Below, one piece after another: positions 37,439-49,804 of a DNA stretch of 64,000 nt. Origin of the DNA: Phocoena phocoena. Lineage: Eukaryota > Chordata > Mammalia > Artiodactyla > Phocoenidae. Where the stretch lies: NCBI RefSeq assembly GCF_963924675.1, contig NC_089223.1:4476881-4540880 (forward strand), read 5' to 3'. The notes beneath the pieces were generated by a model. The model searched no databases. It was not told where the DNA came from and was given only the letters and a program-made list of their open reading frames with translations. The translations under genes and the position numbers were made by a program. Within the stretch, counting starts at the first letter, position 1. Each line of letters begins with the position of its first letter.

Positions 37439-39869
37439 ACAGTTTTTTTCTTTCAAATTCAATATAGTATTTTATTCTAATGTGTATTTCCACAAGATTT
37501 TAGTTTTGAAAAGTAAGAGCTGTTTAGAAATATCAACTGAAAGTAATGTCATTCACTAAGTAACTTCTATTTTACTGTAATATGCATACTTATGAATAGC
37601 ACATCAGTGCATCATATATATTTATATATAATGTATACATATATACATTATATACAAATAATGCCATTCTGAAAATTCAAAAATATATTCCTAGGGCTTT
37701 AAAGACAATTTGCTGAAAAACATATTTTAAAAGACTGATAAAAGTAATGACTTGTGACTTTATTAACTTATTAAGTGGTTTGAATAATAGCAAAGGACAC
37801 GGCCCAATTAAGACCATTAATTCATTCAACAGACACTTATTGCCCCCTGCTTGGTATGTGCAAGGAAAGTTAATACAGAGTTGAAAGATGACTGATAGTA
37901 AAGCTAGTGCAGAATTCCTATGCATAAACCGACCCCTATAATACAACATGGGGAGTGGATGACAGTTTTATGGATGGTATACTTTTTCAAGGCAACGAGG
38001 GGATGACTAACCAATCATTGTCTCAGGACAAGGACAAAGGAAGAATTCATAGATGGTATGAAAACTGAGCTAAAAAAATGAGCTGGACAATAGAACAAGG
38101 TGCTGGTGAATTTTGTGAGGCGAGATGATTATTCCAGAGAGCCAGAACACAAGTAGAGATGCACGGAGCTGGTAATGAGTAAGAACTATTCCTACACCTG
38201 CATACAGTGCATCATCCCTGAGGATGTCCGGTGGGTAATGAGCTGTTCACAGAGACTCCAAGGAGTTTGGACTATATCAGGGAATCTATTTTAAGCAAAG
38301 CTACTGTATAATCGAATCTGGATATTAGAAAGAGTACTCTGGAAGCACTGTTGAGAATAGACTGTTGAGAAGCAATCTGGGATATTGTGAAATTTTGGAT
38401 TTTTAAAATTTATTTTTCAGATATTAAAATAAAGATTGAGTATGCACACATAAGAAACAGAGATATATTTAACAGATCATGAATTTTTTAAAAACAAATT
38501 TGGAATAGCTCCCTATTTCTTGATTTGAATAGCCAAGTAGATGTTGATTTCATTTTTTGAGACAGAAAAAAGGAGTGACAGTTTTTGTGAAACAGTAATG
38601 AGTCAGTTCTGGATCCTTTGAGTTGGAGACACATCTGTGTGACCACAAATTCAGGTGCTACATGTGTAGCTGAACCTGTGAATCTGGAAGCTCAGGATAC
38701 ATTTAATTAAAATGTAGGTGATAGTTGAAGCCATGGGGGAGAGTATCATTTATTTGCTAATAGGGTGTAAAATGATTAAAAATTTCTTCTGAACTCAACA
38801 GAGATGATGAGGTCATCCAAAGAAAGTATATTGTGGAAAGAAGGAGCACTAAATAAGGGGTTCGAGAAAGACCCTTCCTCAAGACCGAAGGAAGAGAAAG
38901 GGGAGCCTGTGAATGACACTAAAAGATGTTAAAATGTTGAGGGAAATTTAGAAAATAATACTATTGAGAATTTACAGATATATAAAGTGCTCAAAAATCT
39001 CAAATAATCTGAAAAGTTATATCCAACCAATCCTGGAAAATGCCTATTTTATTTGGTAACTAAGTAGGATGACTGAAATTAGGCAAAGAAGTTTCAGTGG
39101 ATTTGGGGGAGCAGATGTCATTGTATTAGTTTGAGGTGAAGGGATAGCAAGGAATTGAAATAATGAACTTAGACAAGATATTTGTCTAAAGATATGAAAC
39201 ACGTGAATATCATTAGTCAAATGAAAAGATTATACTATTTTATCAGTGAGGCCCCATCCATCTTTGTATATGTATGATTTATGAAGAAAGGAGTCTAATT
39301 ACACAACAAACTCTCATATTTAAAATACCATAAAGAAAAACAAAAACACTTTGTAAGAGTTAACTTTAATACAGCCTTGAATAAGGTTAAAAATACATTC
39401 TATGGCTTATGAGGTAGATGCATCTTCTGTGTTATGCATTTAATACCCTTTAATCTACCCATATAAGCAATGCTGACTCACTTGAAATTATGAATACATC
39501 TTCATCTATAAAATACATATACTTTTGACTTTCGGGGTCAATAAAACAAATACTAATATATCATTGTGGAAGTCACAGAATGTTAACCATTTGACTGGAT
39601 CATTTTATATGCTTAAAAGATTTGTCTTTTTAACATGATTTTAATATTCTATGTGTTATTTTTTATTTTGTCAAGTAGGGGTGAATTCAATCAAATCTAT
39701 CCAAGATGTACATACATGTGCACACACACAAACTGGTAACAATAGTAAATTATCTTATGTGGGTTATGGATCCCCTACCAGAGTCAAGATAAGAAACAGA
39801 TACAATCCTGCAAGGATCCATTGTGTTGCACTTTTATATCCACACTCAGTTCCCTCCAGCTTCTCCTGG
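37439..39869. other. No gene; ancient repeat traces
   Basis: 37820-37900 (ttcattcaacagacacttat) and 38240-38400 (ccaaggagtttggactatat, gtactctggaagcactgttg) resemble common ancient mammalian repeats that I cannot name with certainty. The remainder is AT-rich. Confidence 0.35.
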
Positions 39870-41095
39870 AACCCACCTAGCCTTTGGCAACCCACCACTA
39901 AACTTTCTTCCATTTCTATAATAGCATACTTTTAAACATATTGTATAAATGGAATCATGCAGTATGTAGCATTCAGGATTTTTTTATACCTTGGTGATTA
40001 ATCCCAAGTTTATTTCTTTATTTCTTGCTGGGTAGTGGTCCATGTATGTGTAGACCACACTTGGTTTCCCCATTCACCTGTTGAAGGGCATCTGGGTGGA
40101 TTACAATTGTTAATTGTTATAAATAAAGCTGAAATAAGTATTTGTGTATAGCTTTTGTGTGAGCATAAGTTTTCATTTCTCTAGAATAAATGACCAGCCA
40201 TACAATTGCTAGGTTACATGATAGGTTCGTTGGCTAAAGCTGCCATAATAAAAAGCCACAAATTAGGGCTTCAACAAAGAAATTTGGGAAGGACAAAAAC
40301 TTTCAGTCCATAAAGTATGGTAATTGGATATTTTGTTTCATAAGAAACTGACAAGGTGCTTTCTAGAAAGGCTGTACCATTTTATGTTCCCACAAACAAT
40401 GTATAAGTGATCCAGTTTTCTTGCATCTTCACCAGAATTGGATGTTATCACTATTTTTAATTTTCGTCATTCTGATATATGTGGAGTGATATATCCTTGC
40501 CTTTTTAATTTACATTGCCCTGATGATTAATAATGCTTAAAATCTTTCCATGTATTTGCCAGTTGTATATCCTCTTTTGCGAAAGTCTGTTCATGTTTTT
40601 TGCCCACTTTAAAATTTGATTTGATAGTTTATTTTTATTGTTAAGTTTTGAAATTTTTATATTTCTAAATGCTAGTCCTTTATTGGATATGCAATTTGCA
40701 AATATATTCTTATACTCTGTAACCTGTCATTTCATCCTGGTCCAATAAGCTTTCCTAGAACAAATATTTATAATTTTGATGACATTCAATTTATCACTTT
40801 TTTTCTTTTCTGAATCATAACTTTGTTCTGATTCTAAGAAATCATTATCAAATCCTAAATCCTAAATATTTTTGTCTAGTTCTCTCTCTCTTTTTTTTTT
40901 TTTTTTTTTGGCCTATGGCTGTCCTTGCTCCAGTACCATGTGTTGAAAAGGCTGTCTTTCCTGGATTGCCTTTGCCTTTTTCTGGCTCTATTTATGGGTT
41001 CTCTATTCTGTTCCATTGGTCTATGTGTCTATCTCTCTACTAATACCACACCGTCTTAATTTCAGGTAAGATAATTTTCCCAATTTATTCTTGTT
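39870..41095 (-). mobile_element. Old L1 (L1M-type), ORF2 region
   Basis: Reverse-complement L1 text throughout: catgcagtatgtagcattca, ggctgtaccattttatgttc, ccacaaacaatgtataagtg, ttattggatatgcaatttgc and ccattggtctatgtgtctat. Heavily diverged. Interrupted at about 40225-40312 by an LTR-like fragment. Confidence 0.85.
40225..40312 (-). mobile_element. Internally deleted LTR-like fragment inside the old L1
   Basis: tcgttggctaaagctgccat and aacaaagaaatttgggaagg match one end, and actttcagtccataa the opposite end, of an MLT-type LTR in reverse. The middle is missing. The flanking L1 text resumes on the far side. Confidence 0.5.
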
Positions 41096-41189
41096 ATAAA
41101 AACTGTTTTTGCTATTATGAGATTTGTTACACAGGAAGATTATGTATTCCTAGTGATAGAGAAAAATGGATATTTAAATGTTTATACAA

Positions 41190-41835
41190 GGATGAAAAAT
41201 AGGTTTAAACTCAGTGATATAATTCCATCTTAAGGAGCTAGAATTAAAGATAAAATTAACCCAAAGTTTATGAAATGAATTAAATAATAAAGATAAAAGT
41301 AAACATCAACAAAATAGGAATCATATAAGCAATTTAAAAGCCCAAAAATAAATAAATAAAAGGTCATAGATACAGAAAATAGACTGGTGGTTCCCAGAGG
41401 CAGCGGGTGGCAGTGGGCAAAGTGGGTGAAGGGGTCAAAAGCTACAAACTTTCAGTTATAAAATAAATAAGGTGTGGGGATGTAACATACAGCATGGAGA
41501 CTATAGTTAATACTTCTGTATTGTATATATGAAAGTTGCTAAGAATGTAGATCTTATTAATCCTCATCACAAGAAAAAAATGTAACTGTGTATAGTGATG
41601 GATGGTAACTAGACTTATTGTGATCATTTCACAATATATACAAATAAGGAATCATTATGTTGTATACCTGAAACTAATAAAATGTTATATGTCAATTATA
41701 CTTCAATTTAAAAAGTCAGTAGCTCTTTCTTTTGAAACATTAATCAAATGATTAAACCCCTAACAAAACTGACCAGAGTGAGAGAAAGAGAGAACACAAA
41801 TCACCACTATTTAGGAATGAAAGATAACATTGGCT
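41190..41835 (+). mobile_element. Old L1M ORF2 fragment split by a later L1
   Basis: 41190-41340 (agctagaattaaagataaaa ... aataataaagataaaagtaa) and 41716-41835 (cttttgaaacattaatcaaa, ttaaacccctaacaaaactg) are consecutive pieces of one L1 reverse-transcriptase N-terminal region. The middle (41341-41715) is a separate insertion. Confidence 0.7.
41341..41715 (+). mobile_element. L1 3' UTR (L1MA-type) nested in older L1
   Basis: gatacagaaaatagactggt, ggttcccagaggcagcggg, gatgtaacatacagcatgg and ttgtatacctgaaactaata, ending atacttcaatttaaaa, are typical of L1MA-class 3' UTRs. Possible duplication caatttaaaag at 41330-41340 and 41704-41715. Confidence 0.82.
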
Positions 41836-41854
41836 GAGAGAGAAGGCTTAACAA

Positions 41855-42005
41855 GAAAGGGGTATGAAGTCTTTTCTGGAGTGCTGGGCATATTCTATAC
41901 CTTAATTGGAGTGGTGATCACACAGTATATGCATTTGTCAAGGAGCACTTAAGTATGTCATTTTATGTAAATTTTACATCAATAACAAACATTTTAGAAG
42001 AAAAC
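41855..42005 (+). mobile_element. Old L1 3' end
   Basis: tattctataccttaattgga, gtggtgatcacacagtatat, gcacttaagtatgtcatttt and taaattttacatcaataaca fit the end of an L1M 3' UTR. Confidence 0.65.
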
Positions 42006-43039
42006 ATAAGGCTGAATGAGCTTGCTTCAAGAGAGCATTTAGAGAGAAAAGCATGGGACAAAGCCTGGAATTTTGAATAACAAGAAGGCTACTTGGAAAT
42101 TTTCAGAGTTTGGAGTGTAATTATAAGAAAACTGCCCTATTACAAAAGCTAAGGGGCTGCATAATTTTACTATTGTTGATAATTATTTTTTTATTGTTCA
42201 GGAGTGTTATTTGTAGAAATCTCTTTAGGTCATTGCTGAACAGTATCCACTGTATCAGCAGGTATTGGCTGATCTAAGGGAAAGTGATTCTATGTATTCT
42301 TTGGAGCACAGCGAAATAAGAGAGAATTGATGTTGATTAAGGATAATAAGGGGATGTTTTTGTTTTTAAGATGTTTAAATGACATGGAAAAGAGGCAGAA
42401 ATTTTAAAAAAACAAACAATAAAACTAGGGTTTTAAAAACATTCAGAAGAGATTGTGTTGGATCCTATATTGACATATCTAAGGTAACTGTTTTGTTCAG
42501 AATTTATGTGATAATGTTACCTTTTCAGTGTGTAATAAAGTTTCCTTTAATTTGGATGAAAGAAAATGGAACAGCATAAATAAAAGATCTTCATTCAAGA
42601 CTAAGCCTCGGTTAGTATTCTCAAGCCATGTTGATATCAGCAGAAGTCGACAGTAGTAAAAAGAACTGTCTGGCTAATCCTTAAATTTAACTTTAGCCAC
42701 TCTATCTCCTACTGGGTAATTCCTTTAAAGGAATATCACTCCAACCTAATCTGAGTTATCTGGCCAACCACATTTTACCAATTACCCCATAAACATTGTT
42801 AAAATTATTGTGCAAGATAAACTGGGTAACTAATATCTTAGTCCCCCATTTGGATATTATTTCCTATGCTTGTTCTTTCCCTGTCCAGATCCTCCCTTGA
42901 CTTCTATGGATGACTTCAAGAAGCTGCCTTGACTTTTGGTTTCTGGTGGGGTTCCAAAAATGAGGAGTACAGGCAAGAAATCAAAGGAGAAGGGACATTG
43001 AGACTGGGAATAGATAAATACAGATGAATAACTAGCTAG
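42006..43039. other. No feature recognised
   Basis: AT-rich DNA without exon or repeat signatures. Confidence 0.5.
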
Positions 43040-43566
43040 CTAGAATATAGATTAGATATAGATACAGATATAGACATAGATGTGGAAGTAGATACAGATG
43101 TAGATGTAAGTGTACGTATAGATGTAGGTGTAGGTGTAGGTGTAGACATAGATGTAGGTGTAGGTGTAGATGTAGATGTAGCTGTAGATGTAGGTGTAAA
43201 TGTAGATGTAGGTGTAGGTGTAGGTGTAAATGTATGTGTAGATGTAGGTGTAGATGTACATGTAGGTGTACATGTAGGTGTATATGTAGGTGTAGGTGTA
43301 GATGTAAATGTATGTGTAGATGCAGGTGTAGGTGTAGGTGTAGATGTACATGTAGGTGTATATGTAGGTATAGGTGTAGGTGTAGGTGTAGATGTAGATG
43401 TAGGTGTAGGTGTAGATGTAGATGTAGGTATAGGTGTAAATGTAGATGTAGGTGTAGGTGTAGATGTAGACGTAGGTGTAGATGTAGATGTAGGTGTAGG
43501 TGTAAACGTAGATGTAGGTGTAGGTGTAGGTGTATGTGTAGGTGTAGATATAGATGTGGATGTGGA
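43040..43566 (+). repeat. Hexanucleotide-step minisatellite (TAGGTG/TAGATG)n
   Basis: About 525 bases built of six-base steps TAGGTG, TAGATG, TAGATA and TAAATG in varying order, partly organised in 12- and 18-base words (gatgtaggtgta). The plus strand is almost free of C. Since the period is a multiple of three and lacks in-frame stops in several frames, long ORFs arise on both strands (for example 181 codons of alternating Asp/Gly-Val). They are artefacts. Confidence 0.97.
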
Positions 43567-44516
43567 TAGCTATCCCTTCTTCTTCCCATCACTTGTGGAA
43601 TCAGTGGGATTCAGCTACATCCCTTGACCTAACATCACAGCTCTTGTCAGGGGCACTCTGCACATGGCTCTTTTCCTGGAAACAGCTGCTTTCTCTTTGC
43701 CTTTTAGTCCTAAAATTGAGAAGGAGAACTTGCTTTTACTAGGTCCTTCCAAGCTTCTATAAACAGCTCATTAATTAAACTCCCTTCAAATTGCCCCAAG
43801 TGCATGTACCATTTGTTTCCTATCAGAATTCTGATTGCTTTGCCTCTTTTATTGATAAAATTATAAATGAAAGGGAAAGAGAAATGATAGCAGTACTGTT
43901 ACAGTTTCTTACATCTTATATAAAATATTGTATGAAATATATTGATACCATATATTTGTAGGGCCCAGGTGTTTGAAGTGGGCATGAAGAGATTCCAACT
44001 TCTGCCATAAACAAATTATGAGGGCTGGATATGTTATCTGAATATGTATTTCAGTCTTTTATGAATGAAAACTTTCAAAGTTGCAGTTACCAGATAATCG
44101 CCTAATTATTCTAAAACAAAACAGAAAATACAGTAGACTGTATACATCTTCATCTGATGATATTAAAGTTATTTTAAAAAATCAGTTCCATTTTGAATAT
44201 ACAAAATGTGTTCTAAAGTATTATTTTGTAAGATTTGGGAGCAAAAGTCCATAGATGAACATGTGAGATGATTTCTGTTAACTCAAGAGACATTTATAGG
44301 GCAGCTTTCTGTGAGATGGAGGTAAATCGTTAAATGGAAGAGATAAGATCGTTGCATCATAGAGTTTATATTTAGGTGAGAGAATACAGATGATAAACAA
44401 ATAAAGAAATAGATGAAAATCTTATGTAGTATTAACTACTGTTTCTAGTGCTTTAAGGGAGTTACTTTAAGAAGAGAAATGTGACCAGTGTAGTAGAAGC
44501 ATAGTGAGTAAGAGAA
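43567..44516. other. No gene; possible old repeat
   Basis: 44270-44480 vaguely resembles ancient repeats with a tail like aacaaataaagaaatagatg. Not assigned. Confidence 0.35.
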
Positions 44517-44530
44517 TGTTTAATATTTTA

Positions 44531-44735
44531 TTTATTTTTTTGCGGTACGCGGGCCTCTCACTGTTGCAGCCTCTCCCGTTGCGGAGCACAGGCTCCGGAC
44601 GTGCAGGCTCAGCAGCCATGGCTCACGGGCCCAGCCGCTCCACGGCATGTGGGATCTTCTCAGACCGGGGCATGAACCCGTGTCCCCTGCACAGGCAGGA
44701 GGACTCTCAACCACTGCACCACCAGGGAAGCCCAG
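44531..44735 (-). mobile_element. CHR-2-like cetacean SINE
   Basis: Short T-tail (tttattttttt), then gcggtacgcgggcctctcac through to ccaccagggaagccca. Flanked by the 14-bp duplication tgtttaatatttta at 44517-44530 and 44736-44749. The poly(A) complement is shorter and less pure than in the other two copies. Confidence 0.93.
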
Positions 44736-44749
44736 TGTTTAATATTTTA

Positions 44750-45369
44750 GAGTTTATTCTTCAAGTTGGCTCTTCAATAACTGTTTTTGATGCTAATGAG
44801 GCTTTGGCATCCACTCAATGGGTTTGAAGATCTACTCCCAGCTGGGCTGCAGGTTGGTTCAAATTTGAGTGTGTGTTGGTTCAGATTTGAGTCTGTCTTT
44901 ACCCTGAGCTTCAGGGAAACACTAAGGGGCTTTTGCATGGTGTCAATTCCATGAAGGACTCCAGCAAAGCTAGGACACCTTGTGACATCAATATAAATAG
45001 CTGCAAATAGACAGCTGGTACCAAGTAATCAAAAACAGGTGGCTAAATGTGAACTGAAATGTGATGGTGATTATTGTATTTTGAAGGTACAATCTGTGAA
45101 TCTTCCTGTGTATAATCAGGATAGCTGCTTGTGTTATAAATGCTATAGGCTTATTGCAACCCTGTCTATGCTTTCACCACATTAGATTACATATTTGCTT
45201 ACATAATTTCAAGAATCTGTTTTTTTTTATAAATTTCACTTATACCAATATGGAGAACCAACTATGATCCTGAAAGTGGTCACCTAAAAAGGAACACCAG
45301 TGTAATTGTTCTTTCAGGTTATTTCTGAAGTTACAAATGATACAAAATAAAATGCAAATATCTTCACTT
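44750..45369. other. No feature recognised
   Basis: Contains a local near-repeat (ggttcaaatttgagtgtg / ggttcagatttgagtctg, about 44854-44897), otherwise unremarkable. Confidence 0.5.
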
Positions 45370-45383
45370 AAAATGAAATTTGT

Positions 45384-46496
45384 CAGGGTATATGCCCAGT
45401 AGTGGGATTGCTGGGTCATATGGTAGTTCTATTTGTAGTTTTTTAAGGAACCTCCATACTGTTCTCCATAGTGGCTGTACCAATTCACATTCCCACCAGC
45501 AGTACAAGAGTGTTCCCTTTTCTCCACACCCTCTCCAGCATTTACTGTTTCTAGATTTTTTGATGATGGCCATTTTGACTGGTGTGAGATGATATCTCAT
45601 TGTAGTTTTGATTTGCATTTCTCTAATGATTAATGATGTTGAGCATTCTTTCATGTGTTTGTTGGCAGTGTGTGTATCTTCTTTGGAGAAGTGTCTCTTT
45701 AGGTCTTCTGCCCATTTTTGGATTGGGTTGTTTGTTTTTTTGTTATTGAGCTGCATGAGCTGCTTATAAATTTTGGAGATTAATCCTTTGTCAATTGCTT
45801 CATTTGCAAATATTTTCTCCCATTCTGAGGGTTGTCTTTTGGTCTTGTTTATGGTTTCCTTTGCTGTGCAAAAGCTTTGAAGTTTCATTAGGTCCCATTT
45901 GTTTATTTTTGTTTTTATTTCCATTTCTCTAGGAGGTGGGTCAAAAAGAATCTTGCTGTGATAAAGAAGATGTGGCACATATATACAGTGGAATATTACT
46001 CAGCCATAAAAAGAAATGAAATGAGCTATTTGTAATGAGGTGGATAGACCTGGAGTCTGTCATACAGAGTGAAGTAAGTCAGAAAGAGAAAGATAAATAC
46101 CATATGCTAACACATATATATGGAATTTAAGAAAAAAAAATGTCATGAAGAACCCAGGGGTAAGACAGGAATAAAGACACAGACCTACTAGAGAATGGAC
46201 TTGAGGATATGGGGAGGGGGAAGGGTAAGCTGTGACAAAGCGAGAGAGAGGTATGGACATATATACACTATCAAATGTAACGTAGATAGCTAGTGGGAAG
46301 AAGCCGCATAGCACAGGGAGATCAACTCAGTGCTTTGTGACCACCTGGAGGGGGGGGATAGGGAGGGTGGGAGGGAGGGAGATGCAAGAGGGAAGAGATA
46401 TGGGAACATATGCATATGTATTACTGATTCACTTTGTTATAAAGCAGAAACTAACACACCATTGTAAAGCAATTATACTCTAATAAAGATGTAAAA
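45384..46496 (+). mobile_element. 5'-truncated L1 with twin-priming inversion
   Basis: 45384-45960 is ORF2 C-terminal coding sequence inverted, still open for about 200 codons on the minus strand ([20 protein letters not shown], then [21 protein letters not shown]). 45961-46496 is the sense 3' end (aagaagatgtggcacatata, ORF2 tail, 3' UTR, taataaagatgt and A-tail). The exact 14-bp duplication aaaatgaaatttgt at 45370-45383 and 46497-46510 bounds both parts. About 110 bases are missing at the junction, judged against 10671-10778 of the other L1. Confidence 0.95.
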
Positions 46497-46510
46497 AAAA
46501 TGAAATTTGT

Positions 46511-47110
46511 ATCTCTTTATATTTGATAACTGGGCTACATAAGAATATGCTGCTTAAGAATTACCATCTATCTATCTCAAATCTATCATCTGTTTTAGGT
46601 TTAACTTCAAACTTACTCCTAGTTGTCACTAAAATAACAGTATATATCTTTAACAATATACTATGTCTAAAAAACTCTTTGAAAAGTTTCTACTAACAAA
46701 ATGTTACCCTATCAAAGAGAAACAACAATCAGCTATTATTGATTTTTGGCAAATCCAAGTGGTTTCTTGATATCATTTATTTTTCCACTAAGCAATTACA
46801 ACTAGCCATTCTGTTAATTCTTCTTCTAACTCTCCTGCTCTAAAGTTCAAATAACATTATCATAAAACATAGACACGTCATAAAACATGACGATCTTTTG
46901 AGACCTTAGTCACTTTGACCTATCATGAGTTCTCCATCAGATTCATCAGTTCTCCACTAATGCTCTCAATTATTCTTTATCTACTACCCTAAGGAGAGCA
47001 GAAGGATTTGAGTACATGTGTGTTAACTTGATTGTGTTTGCTCTACTGTATATTTTTGATCATTTCATGTGATTGAATGTTTCTTTCTTAAATTATTAAG
47101 ATGGTGCAAT
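46511..47110. other. No feature recognised
   Basis: AT-rich spacer between two L1 insertions. Confidence 0.5.
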
Positions 47111-47124
47111 ATAAACAATTCTTT

Positions 47125-47275
47125 TTTTCAGCTTTATTGAGATATTACTGACATATATGTTACTTCACAACATACAGTGTGATAATGTAATACATGTATA
47201 TACTGAGAAATGATCATCACAATAAGGTTAGTTAATACCTCCATCCCCTCACTTAGCTACCGTGTGTGTGTGTGT

Positions 47276-47313
<38 letters not shown>

Positions 47314-48816
47314 CTGTGTGTGGTCATAACATTTAAGATGTATCCTCTTAGCAACATTAATGTATGTAATAGAGCATTGTTAACAATAGTTACCATGATG
47401 CACATTATGTCTGCAGAACTTACTCATCTTATATCTGGAAGTCTGTACCTTTTGACCACCATCCCTCTATTTTCCCCATCTCCCAGCTCCTGGAAACCAT
47501 CATTGTACTCTCCATTTCTATGAGTTTAACCTTTTTAAATCACACAAGTAAGTGAGGGCATAAAGTATTTGTCTTTGTGTGACTTATTTCACTTAGCATA
47601 ATGCCCTCAAGGTCCATTCATATTGTTACAGAAGACACGTTTTTCTTCTTTGTTTATGGCTGAATAATATTTCATTATATATTTAGATATATAGATATAG
47701 ATATATAGTTATAGATATAGATCTCACATTTTCTTTATCTACTTATCCACAGATGGACACTTAGGTTGTTCCCATGCTTTGGCTATTGTGGATAATGCTG
47801 CAGTGAACATGGGGGTGAAGATATCTCTTCCAGATAGTGATTTCACATTCTTCAGATGAATTATAAGAAGTGGTATAGCTGAATCATATGGCAGTTCTAT
47901 TTTTAATTTTTTGAGGAACCTCAAAACTGTTTTACATAGTGACTGTACCAGTTTACATTCCCACCAACAGTGCCCAAGGGATCCTTCCCCCTACATCCTC
48001 TCCAGCACTGTTTAACTCCTGGTTTTTAGTAATAGCCATTCTAACAAATATGAGGATATATCTCATGGCTGTTTTGGTTTGGATTTCCTTGGTGATTAGT
48101 GATGTTGAGCATCTTTTCATGTACTTGTTGGGCATTTGTATGTCTTCTGTAGAAAAATGTCTATTCAAATCCTTTCCCCATTTTTTAATCAGATTTTTTT
48201 TTCTTGCTGTTGAGTTGTATGAGTTCTTTATGTATGCTGGATATTAATCCCTTATTAAATAGTTCACAAACATTTTCTCCCATTCTATAGATTGCCTTTT
48301 CATTTTGCTGATTGCTTCCTTAGTTGTGCAGAAGGCTTTTTTTTCTTTTCTTTTTTTTTTTGACTCAGTACCACTTTATTTTTGTTTTCCTTGCTTATGC
48401 ATTTGGTGTCATATACAAAAAAATTGTGTAAAGACCAATGTCAAAGAACTTTCTATGTTTTCTTTTAGCAGTTGTACAGTTTTGAGTCTTATATTTAAGT
48501 TTTTAGTCTATTTTGATTTAATCTTTGTGAGTGGTTTAAGGTAGGGGTCTGATTTCATTTGCATGCAAATATCCAGTTTTCCCAGCACCATTTATTGATG
48601 AGACTGTCTTTTCCCTACTGAGTATTCTTGGTTCCCTTATCAGATATTAGCTGACCATGCATGTGTTGGCTTATTTCCGGGCTCTCAGTTCTGTTCCATT
48701 GGTCTGCATGTCTGTTTTTGTTCCAACACATACTGTTTTGATTAGAATAGCTTTGTAATAAAGTTTGAAATCAGGAAGTGTGATGCTTTCAGCCTTGTTC
48801 TTCTCTCTTAGGATTG
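47125..48816 (-). mobile_element. 5'-truncated L1 (L1MA-type), with internal (TG)n
   Basis: Reverse-complement L1: 3' UTR start cagctttattgagatattac, a (TG)n tract in the 3' UTR, then ORF2 text (ccatgctttggctattgtgg, ccagtttacattcccaccaa, catttattgatgagactgtc, ggttcccttatcagatatta). Possible duplication ataaacaattcttt (47111-47124) and ataagcccaattcttt (48817-48832), two bases different in length. Frames are broken. Confidence 0.88.
47262..47323 (+). repeat. (TG)n microsatellite inside the L1 3' UTR
   Basis: TG units interrupted by one TATG and ending gcgtctgtgtgtgg. An 85-codon ORF reading CVCVCV comes from this tract only. Confidence 0.95.
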
Positions 48817-48832
48817 ATAAGCCCAATTCTTT

Positions 48833-49740
48833 ATTTGCTGAGCAGTACCATTTTTTCATAAACCTCCTTTAAAGATTTTGTGGATATCCACTTAAATGGC
48901 TGAATAACCATCTTATTATTTATATAAACTCCATTGTGTTACTTTTATTCTCCTTGCCTTGGGTTATTAAGTATTAGATGATAATAATGTACCCGGAAAT
49001 TTGTTGCTTCATTTGTATTACAGAATATAATTAAAAAAAAAAAGAACCAAAGACAATAGCAAACACTGTTCTTAGGAGTTCAACCATACTACGTACATTA
49101 TTTCTTTCCTGAGTTTAATGCACATATCTTCAAATTGCATGTCTGAGAAACTATTTAATGTACTTTAGTAGTAAAAGCTCTGAGATTAAGGTACTTTATG
49201 AATTATAATAACTGATTCCTAAATATCTTTAAAGCCAAGTAAAATCATTTTTGCTTTTTAGTTTTGTTTTAACTCAGGCTGTTGCTTCTCTTTATTCATG
49301 CTATCTATCCTGATGCAAGAAGGTAATGTGCTCTTAAAACAAGCACGACTATTGTGTGTCTTTTCAAGCTTCAGAGTACTTAGGAGCTGCCTTGCAGACT
49401 AGGAAAATCAATCTCACTCTTTAGTAGACAAATTGCATTTGTGACTGCAAATGATATTATCAAGGTTGATTGCCCATCTTATTCACCAGACATGAAAGGC
49501 TTCTACTTTAAATAAAACGAATTTACCACCACTGAATATATTGGAAACTTTTGCTTTATAATACAAATGCAACTGCAAAACAGAAACTCAAGATATTTTT
49601 TCAGAAATGTCAATATCTTTAGATTTTCATTTGATAATTGAACTACATTAGGTCATAATATGGCCCACTATTTCAGTACTTCAAAAATTTGTAATGTTAT
49701 TCTTTGCAGGCATCTTTAAGTATTTTATCTGATATGAAGT
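48833..49740. other. No feature recognised
   Basis: AT-rich DNA. A-run at 49033-49043. Confidence 0.5.
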
Positions 49741-49743
49741 ACT

Positions 49744-49762
49744 GTGTGTATGTGTGTGTGTA

Positions 49763-49802
<40 letters not shown>
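49744..49802 (+). repeat. (TG)n microsatellite
   Basis: TG units with tatg and tatt interruptions in the left half and a perfect right half ending gtgcgcg. Confidence 0.95.

Positions 49803-49804
<2 letters not shown>

Noticed and set aside
43052..43627. Overlapping ORFs of 99-186 codons on both strands of the minisatellite
   Set aside because: They arise because the repeat step is a multiple of three without stops. The products are two- or four-residue repeats with no domain.
45364..45978. 204-codon minus-strand ORF as an independent gene
   Set aside because: It is the inverted C-terminal part of L1 ORF2 in a twin-primed insertion and lacks a start of its own.
47266..47523. 85-codon ORF starting in a (TG)n tract
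   Set aside because: The first part is CVCVCV from the microsatellite and the rest is inverted L1 3' UTR.
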